A stretch of DNA of 35,713 bases from Deltaproteobacteria bacterium (GTDB taxonomy: Bacteria > Desulfobacterota > Dissulfuribacteria > Dissulfuribacterales > UBA3076), in contig PQXE01000011.1 of NCBI GenBank assembly GCA_003194495.1, positions 18,014 to 53,726 on the forward strand, read 5' to 3'. The notes under the pieces were generated by a model. It was given only the letters and a program-made list of their open reading frames with translations. It had not been told where the DNA came from and did no database searches. Below are positions 27,792 through 35,593 of this stretch, in pieces; the stretch's first letter is position 1, and every line of letters starts with the position of its first letter. Both the position numbers and the translations under genes were made by a program.

Positions 27792-29231
27792 TTAAGCACT
27801 CATACCAGGAAGGGTAATACCTACGTTTGTACCCCCAAGCTTGTTTTTCGTCAGGCACATAAACCCGTCATGCAACTCAATTACCCGTTTTGCCAAGCTC
27901 AGACCCAGGCCCAGCCCGTGCGTCTTGGTGGTAAAGAAAGGCTCATCCGCCTTGTTCAGGTGCCCCCTTGCCATCCCAAGGCCTGTATCTGTTATCTGAA
28001 TCTCAACATCTCCTTCATGTGTGGACACTGAAACTGTCAACGTTCCGCCCTCCGGCATGGCCTCCACAGCATTCTTAAGTATGCCTAAAAAGGCCTGCTG
28101 GATGTATATGCGGTCAAGGAAGAGCACCGGCTCAAGATCAGGAAAATCAACATTCAATGTTATGTTGTGTCTATCCAATTCTGACTGTAAAAGGGCCAGA
28201 GATGCCTTTATCAGATCGCAAACCCTAACCAGCTCCGGATTCAACTCAGGGACATTAGCAAAATCGAAAATCGCAGACAGGGTCTTTTCCACACGCTCAC
28301 TTTCTCTGACCATGGTTTCGGCATAATTAATTAATTCAGAGTCCTTGAGTTTTCTCTTAAGGATTCCGGCCATACCCCCTATTGTTGCAAGGGGATTTCG
28401 TATCTCATGAAGTAATTGGTCAGCCATCCTCCCCAGGGCCGCATACCTTTCCGCCTCAACCAGATGGTCCTTGTTCCGCTCAACTTCTTCATTCAGGATC
28501 CTCAGCGCCTGGACCCTATCCTCCAGCATCTCACACATACGTGTTTTGCCTACTGCTATAGAAGCAAGACCTGCAAAGAGCTGGAGAGCCTCAACATCTC
28601 CCTGGTCTATGAGTCGTCCGGTAACAAAATTGTCGGCAAGTATTACGCCATAAGCATCTTCTTGAGCAAAAAGCGGGGCAACTGCAAACTCACCCGCGCC
28701 CAGAATCTTCACAAGATCCTCCGGAGCAACAAAACCGTTTTCGCTCTTGCCTCCAACCCAGAAGGCTCGTCTCTCATTCACTGCCCTTACCAATATGTGG
28801 TCTTTTTCTGAAAGCGGGACCTTTATCTGTCTTACAAGCTGATTGAGCGGATTGACCCCATTATAAAATGCCTCTTTAACCTCATCCAGAATTTCAAAAA
28901 GGGAAGGCTGCTTTTCAGATATCTCAGCCCATATCCGCCCGGCATCTTCAGGACTTGCCGGTCCAATTGCCAACTTACCTTCCATGTACTCTTTTTCAAT
29001 ATCCAGTTGAAATAAAAATGCCCTGTTAAAACCCAGACCCTCTCCAACAGTTACCCCAACCAGAACGGCCTGAAGGATTTCATCAAGGTCATGTGCCATC
29101 AAAAAAGCAGAGTTAAGCTTTACAGCCAGATCCAACAATGGCCCAAGTCGGCCACGACTCCGGGGTAAACTCATGTCATAAGAGACATGATCCCGGTCTC
29201 TCTCGTAAGATGCCGTCATTAATTCGCTCAT
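27792..29231 (-). CDS. soluble GAF-domain sensor histidine kinase
   Basis: Cytoplasmic histidine kinase of 479 residues with no membrane helix. Residues of about 30-230 form a GAF-like sensor (LNSAFLMAHDLDEILQAVL ... APLFAQEDAYGVILADN). A short coiled coil leads to HisKA with the acceptor His at residue 275 (LLHEIRNPLATIGG). The HATPase domain has its N-box (GILKNAVEAMPEGG), G1 (DTGLGMA) and G2 (GLGLGLSLAKRV). No response regulator is encoded beside it, so its partner is elsewhere. The signal sensed is unknown. Confidence 0.92.
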   Translation of the reverse strand: MSELMTASYERDRDHVSYDMSLPRSRGRLGPLLDLAVKLNSAFLMAHDLDEILQAVLVGVTVGEGLGFNRAFLFQLDIEKEYMEGKLAIGPASPEDAGRIWAEISEKQPSLFEILDEVKEAFYNGVNPLNQLVRQIKVPLSEKDHILVRAVNERRAFWVGGKSENGFVAPEDLVKILGAGEFAVAPLFAQEDAYGVILADNFVTGRLIDQGDVEALQLFAGLASIAVGKTRMCEMLEDRVQALRILNEEVERNKDHLVEAERYAALGRMADQLLHEIRNPLATIGGMAGILKRKLKDSELINYAETMVRESERVEKTLSAIFDFANVPELNPELVRVCDLIKASLALLQSELDRHNITLNVDFPDLEPVLFLDRIYIQQAFLGILKNAVEAMPEGGTLTVSVSTHEGDVEIQITDTGLGMARGHLNKADEPFFTTKTHGLGLGLSLAKRVIELHDGFMCLTKNKLGGTNVGITLPGMSA

Positions 29232-29274
29232 TACCTAACCTTGTACGTTCTTGTATACTTTTGTTTTCTACCTA

Positions 29275-29305
29275 AGTGTCTGAACGAAAAGTCCGTTCAG
29301 ACACT
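29275..29305. repeat. perfect 12-bp palindromic hairpin
   Basis: AGTGTCTGAACG, 7-base loop, CGTTCAGACACT. A related hairpin with the same TGAAC/GTTCA core is at 9411-9447, so this is a REP-like dispersed element. Confidence 0.7.
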
Positions 29306-29363
29306 AATTAACGTAATACCTTGATTTTTCAAAGCTAAACGCTAATGGCTAATCGCTTAACTT
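29304..29363. repeat. 60-bp dispersed repeat, copy 2
   Basis: Same orientation as 25973-26033, sharing TAATTAACGTAAT and AAAGCTAAACGCTAATGGCT with scattered differences elsewhere. Confidence 0.7.
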
Positions 29364-29481
29364 GGGTTGCAAGATGCTCTTTATATATCTATCGGAAATC
29401 CAGCACCTCAACTCCAGAAAAATCTTAGTAAAATTTCTTTATATCCACCTATTGCCGGCATTGGCTATCCCGCAAAAGGGC

Positions 29482-29509
29482 TTGACACAAGACCACACTT
29501 TCGTATAGT
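29482..29509 (+). promoter_or_regulatory. sigma-70 type promoter for the small exported protein
   Basis: TTGACA (29482-29487), 16-base spacer, TATAGT (29504-29509). It lies 92 bases upstream of the start codon at 29602. Confidence 0.75.
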
Positions 29510-29601
29510 GACATGAACTGGTAAAAGGTACAATTATCCTGTTATTGTTATTCAAGGCAAATTTTTACTTGAATCAACCTAATTAAACAAGGGGGGAAAT
29601 T

Positions 29602-29805
29602 ATGCGCAAGAAAATTACATCAGTGGCTTTGGCTATTCTTTTCTCATTGAGCATGGCGGGCGTCAGCATGGCAGCAAAATGCAAAGGCTCAGTCGAGTCG
29701 ATCGAAGAAGGAAAGATAGTCATCACGATCGATGGCAAATGTAAACTCAAGAGCGGCGAAGCCGTAACCATCAAGACAAAGAAAAAAGCTATCGAGGGCT
29801 GCTAA
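29602..29805 (+). CDS. small exported protein with three evenly spaced Cys
   Basis: A 67-residue protein. Residues 1-23 form a clear Sec signal peptide (KK, a hydrophobic core, then VSMA|AKC). The mature part of about 44 residues looks like a small beta barrel (SVESIEEGKIVITIDGKC, then EAVTIKTKKKA). Cys are at 27, 47 and 67, exactly 20 apart, with the last as the C-terminal residue. The gene is monocistronic, with its own promoter, a strong site AAGGGGGGAAATT before the ATG and a rho-independent terminator. I have no firm family name. A periplasmic metal- or heme-related role is only a guess. Confidence 0.85.
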   Translation: MRKKITSVALAILFSLSMAGVSMAAKCKGSVESIEEGKIVITIDGKCKLKSGEAVTIKTKKKAIEGC

Positions 29806-29821
29806 CATACTCGAAATCTAG

Positions 29822-29857
29822 AAAAAAACAGGGGAGCTGATGCTCCCCTGTTTTTTT
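29822..29857. terminator. bidirectional rho-independent terminator
   Basis: An 11-bp stem around ACAGGGGAGC / GCTCCCCTGT with A7 before and T7 after serves both the small plus-strand gene and the convergent rpe. Confidence 0.92.
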
Positions 29858-29873
29858 GACTCCTGATAAAAAA

Positions 29874-30572
29874 TCACAAAACAGAGCCACAGCGCCCATC
29901 AAGTCCTTTCTGTCCAAGCTCCTTTAAATTTTCTATAGTCGCCGCATAATCGGAAGCACCAAAAATTGCGGATCCAGCCACACAGATATCAGCGCCCGCT
30001 GACACAACATCCTCTATAGTCTGCGAATTCACGCCCCCATCCACTTCAATAGGCACATAGTGATCCAGACTCGCCAGGAGTTTTCGCAGGTTTCTGATCT
30101 TATCAAGGGACGAGGGAATAAAATGCTGACCGCCAAAACCTGGATTCACACTCATCACAAGTACCAGATCCAGGTCTGCCAGAATATATTCAAGAGTCGA
30201 TGGCGATGTCGCAGGATTCAGCACGGCCCCTGCCTTGATCCCATAGGCCTTTATGGCGTTAATGGTCCTGTGGATGTGTGTGCAGGCCTCAACATGTACA
30301 GTAAGCCATGAAGCGCCGGCCTGGGCAAAGGCATCTATGTAGCGATCAGGAGATTCGATCATAAGATGCACGTCCAAAGGCAACTTCGTTAGCGAACTTA
30401 GGGCCTTCACTACCATAGGTCCTATGGTAATATTGGGGACAAAATGACCGTCCATGACATCCACATGAATCACGTCTGCTCCAGCCGTTTCTACTGACCG
30501 GACTTCTTCTGCCAATCGGCCAAAATCTGCAGACAATATTGAAGGCGCAATCTGTATCTTTATATTGTGCAT
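29874..30572 (-). CDS. rpe: ribulose-phosphate 3-epimerase
   Basis: Interconverts ribulose-5-phosphate and xylulose-5-phosphate in the pentose phosphate pathway. Its TIM-barrel motifs are IAPSILSADF, HVDVMDGHFVPN (metal His and catalytic Asp), DVHLMIE, MSVNPGFGGQ and VDGGV (second catalytic Asp). It is full length at 232 residues. CAGGAG lies upstream of the start. It is divergent from the aminotransferase gene. Confidence 0.96.
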   Translation of the reverse strand: MHNIKIQIAPSILSADFGRLAEEVRSVETAGADVIHVDVMDGHFVPNITIGPMVVKALSSLTKLPLDVHLMIESPDRYIDAFAQAGASWLTVHVEACTHIHRTINAIKAYGIKAGAVLNPATSPSTLEYILADLDLVLVMSVNPGFGGQHFIPSSLDKIRNLRKLLASLDHYVPIEVDGGVNSQTIEDVVSAGADICVAGSAIFGASDYAATIENLKELGQKGLDGRCGSVL

Positions 30573-30720
30573 AATAAAAAAATCTCCTGTATATGTCCAT
30601 CCTACACGACACCCGGTGCAATCTGCGCTTTACGGATACCATTCAGTCGCATAATGTACATCAAAGCACGCCTTGAGCAATCCCTTAAATGGAAACCATT
30701 TTATATCTGAGGTCAAAAAA

Positions 30721-31923
30721 ATGAACCAGTCATCCAACAGTACAGTGGCAAACAAAATGCTGGACTTTATGGAAAGCGCCTCCTGGATTCGGAAAATGTT
30801 CGAGGAAGGTGCCTGCCTGAAGGCCAAGTTCGGCGCAGACAAGGTATGTGACTTCAGCCTTGGCAATCCTGACCTTCCTCCACCCGAATCTTTTCGAGAA
30901 ACACTTAAGACTATTGCGGCTGACCGATCTCCGGGCGTCCATTCATATATGCCAAACGCAGGTTATCTCGATGTGAGGTCAAGGATTGCCGCACAGGCAA
31001 GCAGAGACCATCAGGTGGAGGAGTTAGGCCCAGAAGAAATTATCATGACCTGTGGCGCGGCAGGTGGGCTCAACATCATTTTCAAGTCCCTCTTAAACCC
31101 GAATGAAGAAATAATCGTACCAAAGCCATACTTTGTGGAATACGGTTTTTATGTTGACAATCACAATGGCAAGCTGGTTCCGGTGAAGTCAAAACCTGAT
31201 TTTTCCCTTGACATCCACTCTATTGAAAACGCCATAAACAATAAAACAAAGGCAGTGCTGTTAAACTCCCCCAACAACCCATCCGGAGTAATTTACAGCA
31301 AAAAAGAGCTTGAGGCCCTGGCAAATCTGCTCACGCAAGCGAGTGATTATTTCAGCCGTCCCATATTCTTAATCTCAGATGAACCTTATCGCAAGCTGGT
31401 TTTCACCGGCTCCACTGTGCCTCCGATCCTCAAATTTTACCCGAACAGCATAGTGACCACCTCTTTTTCCAAGGACCTCTCCATCCCCGGTGAACGTATA
31501 GGCTATGTTGCAGTCCACCCGGAGGTATCCCAAAAGACCGGTTTGTTGGGGGCGCTTACCCTGGCAAACCGTATCCTGGGCTTTGTTAACGCACCGGCCC
31601 TAATGCAAAGAGTAGTAGGAAAAGTGCTCGATGCCGGCATAGACATCGGAGTATACCAAAAGCGCAGAGACCGTCTGACAGAAATATTAAAAGAGGCCGG
31701 CTACACATTCACTGTACCCCGGGGCGCTTTTTATTTCTTCCCCCGCGCTCCAATTCCCGACGACACGAAGTTTGTCCGCATACTGCAGAAAGAGCGCATA
31801 CTGACAGTGCCGGGCACTGGCTTTGGCGCACCCGGACACTTTCGCATAGCCTTTTGCGTGGACGACGAGGTAATTGAACGGTCAAGGGAAGGGTTTAAAA
31901 GGACCATGGAGATGGTTAAGTAA
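30721..31923 (+). CDS. PLP-dependent class I/II aminotransferase
   Basis: Fold-type I aminotransferase of the aspartate aminotransferase group, 400 residues. The Schiff-base Lys is K251 in TTSFSKDLSIPGERIGY, the Asp that holds the pyridine nitrogen is D220 in ISDEPYRKL, and NSPNNPSGV and the C-terminal FRIAFC (substrate Arg) are present. I chose ATG 30721 because GAGGT lies 8 bases before it. A frame from 30673 adds 16 residues without a site. The substrate cannot be told from sequence alone. It is a monocistronic plus-strand gene. Confidence 0.93.
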   Translation: MNQSSNSTVANKMLDFMESASWIRKMFEEGACLKAKFGADKVCDFSLGNPDLPPPESFRETLKTIAADRSPGVHSYMPNAGYLDVRSRIAAQASRDHQVEELGPEEIIMTCGAAGGLNIIFKSLLNPNEEIIVPKPYFVEYGFYVDNHNGKLVPVKSKPDFSLDIHSIENAINNKTKAVLLNSPNNPSGVIYSKKELEALANLLTQASDYFSRPIFLISDEPYRKLVFTGSTVPPILKFYPNSIVTTSFSKDLSIPGERIGYVAVHPEVSQKTGLLGALTLANRILGFVNAPALMQRVVGKVLDAGIDIGVYQKRRDRLTEILKEAGYTFTVPRGAFYFFPRAPIPDDTKFVRILQKERILTVPGTGFGAPGHFRIAFCVDDEVIERSREGFKRTMEMVK

Positions 31924-31997
31924 TTGTCTGTAATTGTATAAAAGAATCCTGTTCGTGGCATGACCACAGTGCCCCGATTGTCCTGATTGCCGACGTG

Positions 31998-32258
31998 TCA
32001 TTTTCTAGATTCCGTCACAGCGTTCAGGATTTCGTCGGCCGTCTCCTGCATGGGAGACACTCCAAACCGAGACAAAGCAGTAATGAATTCCGCCCTACTT
32101 AGTCCTGCCATCTGGGCTGCCTTTCCCTGGCTGATCGTACCGAGTTCATACCATTTCACTGCCGCTGCAAGGCGTATTTCCCTAGCCATCTCTTCCGGGC
32201 TTTTGTTCATGCCAAGAAGGACTTCATCATCCATATCTATTGTAAGGGGTTGACTCAT
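31998..32258 (-). CDS. UPF0175-family antitoxin-like protein
   Basis: An 86-residue protein of the UPF0175 family. It has the acidic N-terminus (LTIDMDDEVLLGMNKSPEEM), the REIRLAAAVKWYELGTISQGKAAQMAGLSRAEF segment (a helix-turn-helix-like core, about residues 27-59) and the short tail. Family members often act as antitoxins of PIN-domain toxins, but no PIN gene follows; the next gene is convergent. It starts 11 bases after the stop of a 32-codon frame, with GGAGG between them. Confidence 0.85.
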   Translation of the reverse strand: MSQPLTIDMDDEVLLGMNKSPEEMAREIRLAAAVKWYELGTISQGKAAQMAGLSRAEFITALSRFGVSPMQETADEILNAVTESRK

Positions 32259-32269
32259 CTCTTTCCTCC

Positions 32270-32368
32270 TTAATTTTTTCTTTGAGACCTTCTCGTACTT
32301 TTTGATTCATTCTTTGCCCACGCCAGCATGCGAACACAGATCTGGTAATCTTCTTCGATATTTACCAT
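32270..32368 (-). CDS. possible 32-residue leader peptide upstream of the UPF0175 gene
   Basis: ATG at 32368, reading MVNIEEDYQICVRMLAWAKN and a basic tail, stop TAA at 32270. The stop overlaps the ribosome-binding site of the UPF0175 gene, so translation could be coupled. The frame is open upstream to a TGA and may be the end of a larger decayed gene. I do not recognise a family. Confidence 0.4.
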   Translation of the reverse strand: MVNIEEDYQICVRMLAWAKNESKSTRRSQRKN

Positions 32369-32429
32369 AGCCTCTTCGGACAGGCTGGTTGTCGAGGCTC
32401 AATTCGCCCTTCTCATAAGGATTCCCCTA

Positions 32430-34415
32430 TCAACGAACAGTTTTCACTCGAGTGTATGTGATCGTTGTTGCTTTACATTTCCGCTTCGTCTGATCCATGA
32501 ATCCCAAGGTAAACTTATCATCCGGTTTTTGGAAAATATCCAGTCCGCGGCCCAAGATGATCCTCCAGCCAGTGTCCGTTTCGATCCATCGATCATGGAG
32601 ATTGTCATCGAAAACATAATCAAACTCGATATGATCCCGGCTTAGTCCCTTTTTCAATTCATTAAGCTTGTCTCTTAGCTCAGCCTCCTGGTAAGAATCA
32701 CATCCCGTCACAAGGTCAATCTTCAGGGTATCTTCCGACGGATCCAGAATTTCGCAAAAACTCATGAGGTTATATATCTGATATTGAAGACGAATGTACG
32801 GATCACAAACCATGATGGACTTAGCGCCCTTCAGATAAGGCAGGAAAAGTCTCCCGTACGAAATTCCCTTCTGCCCATCAATGATGTCTATCGTCTTTTC
32901 TTCAGGATTTCGATCTGGTGAAAAGGGATCGACCTTTTGCGCCTCTTGTTCAGGGTTTGGCCGTTCATCTGGATGGGAAAGCTGAAATTCGTCCGGACTC
33001 TGACTTTTTATCGTTACCCATTTGTATTCCTGATCGATTTTCGACAATTCATCACGAATTTGCTGCCGCATACGAACTGCCGGATTCACGCAATATGAAA
33101 TGAATTCTTCGTCACTAACGTCAAGGTCTGGGAACAGCAACTTCAGGAACCCTTCGGATAGCCTTGCGATAGCCTTGTTATCCCGCATATCCTCGCATTG
33201 AGGCAGGTGCAAACTTTGAGAGACATAATCCGCGTAACGCAGATCGATGCGCAGTTCATGAAGAACTTCGCTAAAGAAGTCCCCTTTAAATCCGAGCGTT
33301 TTTGATGGGGTATTCCTGGACACACGCGGCATAAACCACCCCTCAATCAGACCATGAATGCGATCGATAAAGGCTGATTCCTGAAGGGCAGGCGGTAATT
33401 CCCTGAATATTCCGTCGCTCTCATAGAGCGGTGACCTGTTGCCTCCCAGTGTAATATTACCTAGCATTACAAAGCCTGACTCAGAAGTTCCTAGGTCCCC
33501 TGTTGCTCTACGGTATCTTCCGCTCTCAAGATACATCTTGAGAGCGGCCATGGCCTCCCCGGATGCATCCGTGTGGATCTTTTGAATTTCGTCGACTACG
33601 ACAACATCATATCGTGGAATCAGGCCCAGTTGTTTCGTGTTACTATTGAAAAACAAGGCGGGAGCTGAGAGTTTTCCGCCCGGTATGACGGCTGCGTACC
33701 GGCTGATATTATCAAAAACAAACGACTTCCCTGTTCCTTTAGGCGCTAGCTCGGTAATATTGACCCTCGGCTCAACCAAGGGAATGATTCTACTGAGGAG
33801 TAATAGCTTTTGTGATAGTCTGTGGACATCGGGATTGAACTGGCAACTGGAAACAAGAAGATCAATCCACTCGTCAACATTGAAATGTTTGCGCGAATCT
33901 CGGAAATATTCTAAATCCACTCCCGGAGTCTGGAATGCTTTGAATTCGACCATCCATATCTGGCCCTTTTTCACATCTTCGCCATCAGGTGGTACATACC
34001 GCAATGTTCCCAAACCCCACATACCTGTCTTCAGCAACATGGGGTTCTGGTCGATGATATCCTTTTGTACCATCCCGTTGCTGACGTCCAATAGTGGGAT
34101 GCTCAAATCGTGAGTGTTACGATCCAAGTTCACATTGACGCGAAAGTCATCCAGAATACGGACCTCCTCCTGCTCCATAAGACGGTTCAGGATCATGTTC
34201 TTGTCAGCTTTCTGGGGCAAAAAGTCCGAGACCGTTTTGACAATCTCGCTTCGTCCGTCTTCTGTAAGCTCGTCTCCATCCATGAACTGGCTAATGATCC
34301 ATTCACCAACATAGACAGGTATCGCTCGGGCACCGAAGCCGGCCTTTCCCATGAGCCCCTTATTTATTACGACCTCGCCGTAATAATCCTTCGCTTTTTG
34401 TTCAAATGACATCAT
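32430..34415 (-). CDS. BrxL-like AAA+ ATPase with a C-terminal MITD1-type phospholipase-D-like domain
   Basis: A 661-residue protein of the BREX BrxL (Lon-related) family. Residues 1-205 form the family's N-terminal region. The AAA+ core has Walker A APKGTGKS (224-231) and Walker B VVVVDEIQKI with D275-E276, preceded by the typical VNITEL. A linker (about 450-508) is rich in Pro and Glu. Residues of about 510-658 match the MIT C-terminal domain of eukaryotic MITD1: CDPYIRLQYQIYNLMSFCE, LHDRWIETDTGW, ILGRGLDIFQKP and FTLGFMD. No Lon Ser-Lys protease domain is visible. The gene lies 17 bases after a PglZ gene with GGAGG between them. It probably acts in anti-phage defence, but the role of the PLD-like domain is unknown. 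Confidence 0.9.
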   Translation of the reverse strand: MMSFEQKAKDYYGEVVINKGLMGKAGFGARAIPVYVGEWIISQFMDGDELTEDGRSEIVKTVSDFLPQKADKNMILNRLMEQEEVRILDDFRVNVNLDRNTHDLSIPLLDVSNGMVQKDIIDQNPMLLKTGMWGLGTLRYVPPDGEDVKKGQIWMVEFKAFQTPGVDLEYFRDSRKHFNVDEWIDLLVSSCQFNPDVHRLSQKLLLLSRIIPLVEPRVNITELAPKGTGKSFVFDNISRYAAVIPGGKLSAPALFFNSNTKQLGLIPRYDVVVVDEIQKIHTDASGEAMAALKMYLESGRYRRATGDLGTSESGFVMLGNITLGGNRSPLYESDGIFRELPPALQESAFIDRIHGLIEGWFMPRVSRNTPSKTLGFKGDFFSEVLHELRIDLRYADYVSQSLHLPQCEDMRDNKAIARLSEGFLKLLFPDLDVSDEEFISYCVNPAVRMRQQIRDELSKIDQEYKWVTIKSQSPDEFQLSHPDERPNPEQEAQKVDPFSPDRNPEEKTIDIIDGQKGISYGRLFLPYLKGAKSIMVCDPYIRLQYQIYNLMSFCEILDPSEDTLKIDLVTGCDSYQEAELRDKLNELKKGLSRDHIEFDYVFDDNLHDRWIETDTGWRIILGRGLDIFQKPDDKFTLGFMDQTKRKCKATTITYTRVKTVR

Positions 34416-34432
34416 CTTTGTTCATGCCTCCG

Positions 34433-35566
34433 TCAAAGGTCTCTCAGGCTAAACCCGGCCCGTACGGCTGATTTGAATTCGCATCCAAGCGTATGAGTGA
34501 ATGTGTATGCCTCGCCCGCAATCTCGTAGGATATCTCAATCTCCAGCTCCTGTTGTTCCAAAGCGGTCTTTTTAAAATAGCAATTCATATGAAGGACGCT
34601 CTCGCCATGTGCCGGAATTATGGGGCTATTGCATCCCTTGACGTCAGTTTCGGGCGACAACACACTTGCCCGAAGAATTTTAATGTCTGTGGAATTCAGG
34701 TTCCGAATTTCAATTTCCAGATTTACAACTCTTTGTATGTAGAACTTTGCTCTTCCAGTTTCTGGTTCTAAATCGAGGTTCAGAAAACGCTCAGCAGGCT
34801 TAATCCACGCCGCCTTCACCTTTCTGTACAACGCTGTGGGAACAATAACCTCTTCCGGAGTAATGCCTCCGTGCAAATAACCCTTCCTTTTGCTTGGAAG
34901 ACGGACAGTCGAGTGCCCATTGGGCAAGAAATAGATTTTGTTGTCTGCGACAAAGGGGCGTTTGAATTGATGTCCCAATTCCCATAGGTTTTTAGGGATT
35001 TCATCTATCTCCGCCTCATCAACAACTGCGAATCGGTGCCTTTCATTTGAAAACAGTTTATTCACAATTTTCGAGTCGAAGGCTCGCCTTTCTTCTTCGA
35101 GTATCATGCATGCTCCGTGGTCAGTCACAACATGAACGTTAAAAGCCTCCGGCAGGCACTCCCAGGTTTCAAACGCTCTATTCACTGCGTCTGCTATGCG
35201 AGTAAAAAGACGATACAGTTCATCTTCATACGACGTATTCTTGGATTCCACATCAGCATGAAGCAACTCATCACCATCCAGATAGTTTAGAACAGCTATG
35301 GTTGCCTCTGTTGGGGGCTTCATATCGGTCAATGCCTTCAAATTGCTCAGATATACAATGTTCCTGCCACCCCAATCAGATATTGCTCGTGTCTTAAGAA
35401 TAGTCTCATAACTTTTTTTAGAGCCTTCCCATTCACCGCTCAGGAGCATGGGTTTGCTACACTCTGTAATCGTCGGCAAAGGTGCAAAACGGTAACCTGA
35501 ATCATGCCGGCTGAATCCAGCATTGCGAAGTACGTCGTCCAGGAGAGTCATAAAAGGGATGGGCAA
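34433..35566 (-). CDS. stand-alone PglZ-domain phosphoesterase-like protein
   Basis: PglZ-domain protein of the alkaline phosphatase superfamily. Family motifs: LPTITECSKPMLLSGEW (about 30-46), NYLDGDELLH (94-103), VTDHGA with metal ligands D149-H150, and LHGGITPEEVIVP with H232. A C-terminal beta-sandwich-like domain follows (about 262-377). PglZ in BREX is usually 800 residues or more; here only the core is present. The coordinates use the first conventional start, TTG 35566. The open frame runs on to 35593 and reads DTIILLIDCL, where the Asp of LLID should be the first metal ligand. The true start is therefore probably ATT (35587 or 35584) or CTG (35581), behind an AGGAT at 35595-35591. 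An in-frame TAG at 35596 precedes it. Confidence 0.88.
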   Translation of the reverse strand: MPIPFMTLLDDVLRNAGFSRHDSGYRFAPLPTITECSKPMLLSGEWEGSKKSYETILKTRAISDWGGRNIVYLSNLKALTDMKPPTEATIAVLNYLDGDELLHADVESKNTSYEDELYRLFTRIADAVNRAFETWECLPEAFNVHVVTDHGACMILEEERRAFDSKIVNKLFSNERHRFAVVDEAEIDEIPKNLWELGHQFKRPFVADNKIYFLPNGHSTVRLPSKRKGYLHGGITPEEVIVPTALYRKVKAAWIKPAERFLNLDLEPETGRAKFYIQRVVNLEIEIRNLNSTDIKILRASVLSPETDVKGCNSPIIPAHGESVLHMNCYFKKTALEQQELEIEISYEIAGEAYTFTHTLGCEFKSAVRAGFSLRDL

Positions 35567-35593
35567 ACAATCAATAAGCAGAATAATTGTATC

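Larger units (their letters stand above)
29232..29601. other. intergenic region: hairpin, dispersed repeat and promoter
   Basis: No gene in 370 bases. It holds a perfect 12-bp inverted repeat (29275-29286 with 29294-29305, AGTGTCTGAACG), repeat copy 2 (29304-29363) and a strong promoter (29482-29509) for the small gene that follows. Confidence 0.7.

Noticed and set aside
32368..32415. A longer frame MRRAN-TGA-ASTTSLSEE upstream of the micro-ORF, as a selenoprotein
   Set aside because: No SECIS-like hairpin was recognised after the TGA and no selenoprotein family fits. The ATG at 32368 is a simpler start.
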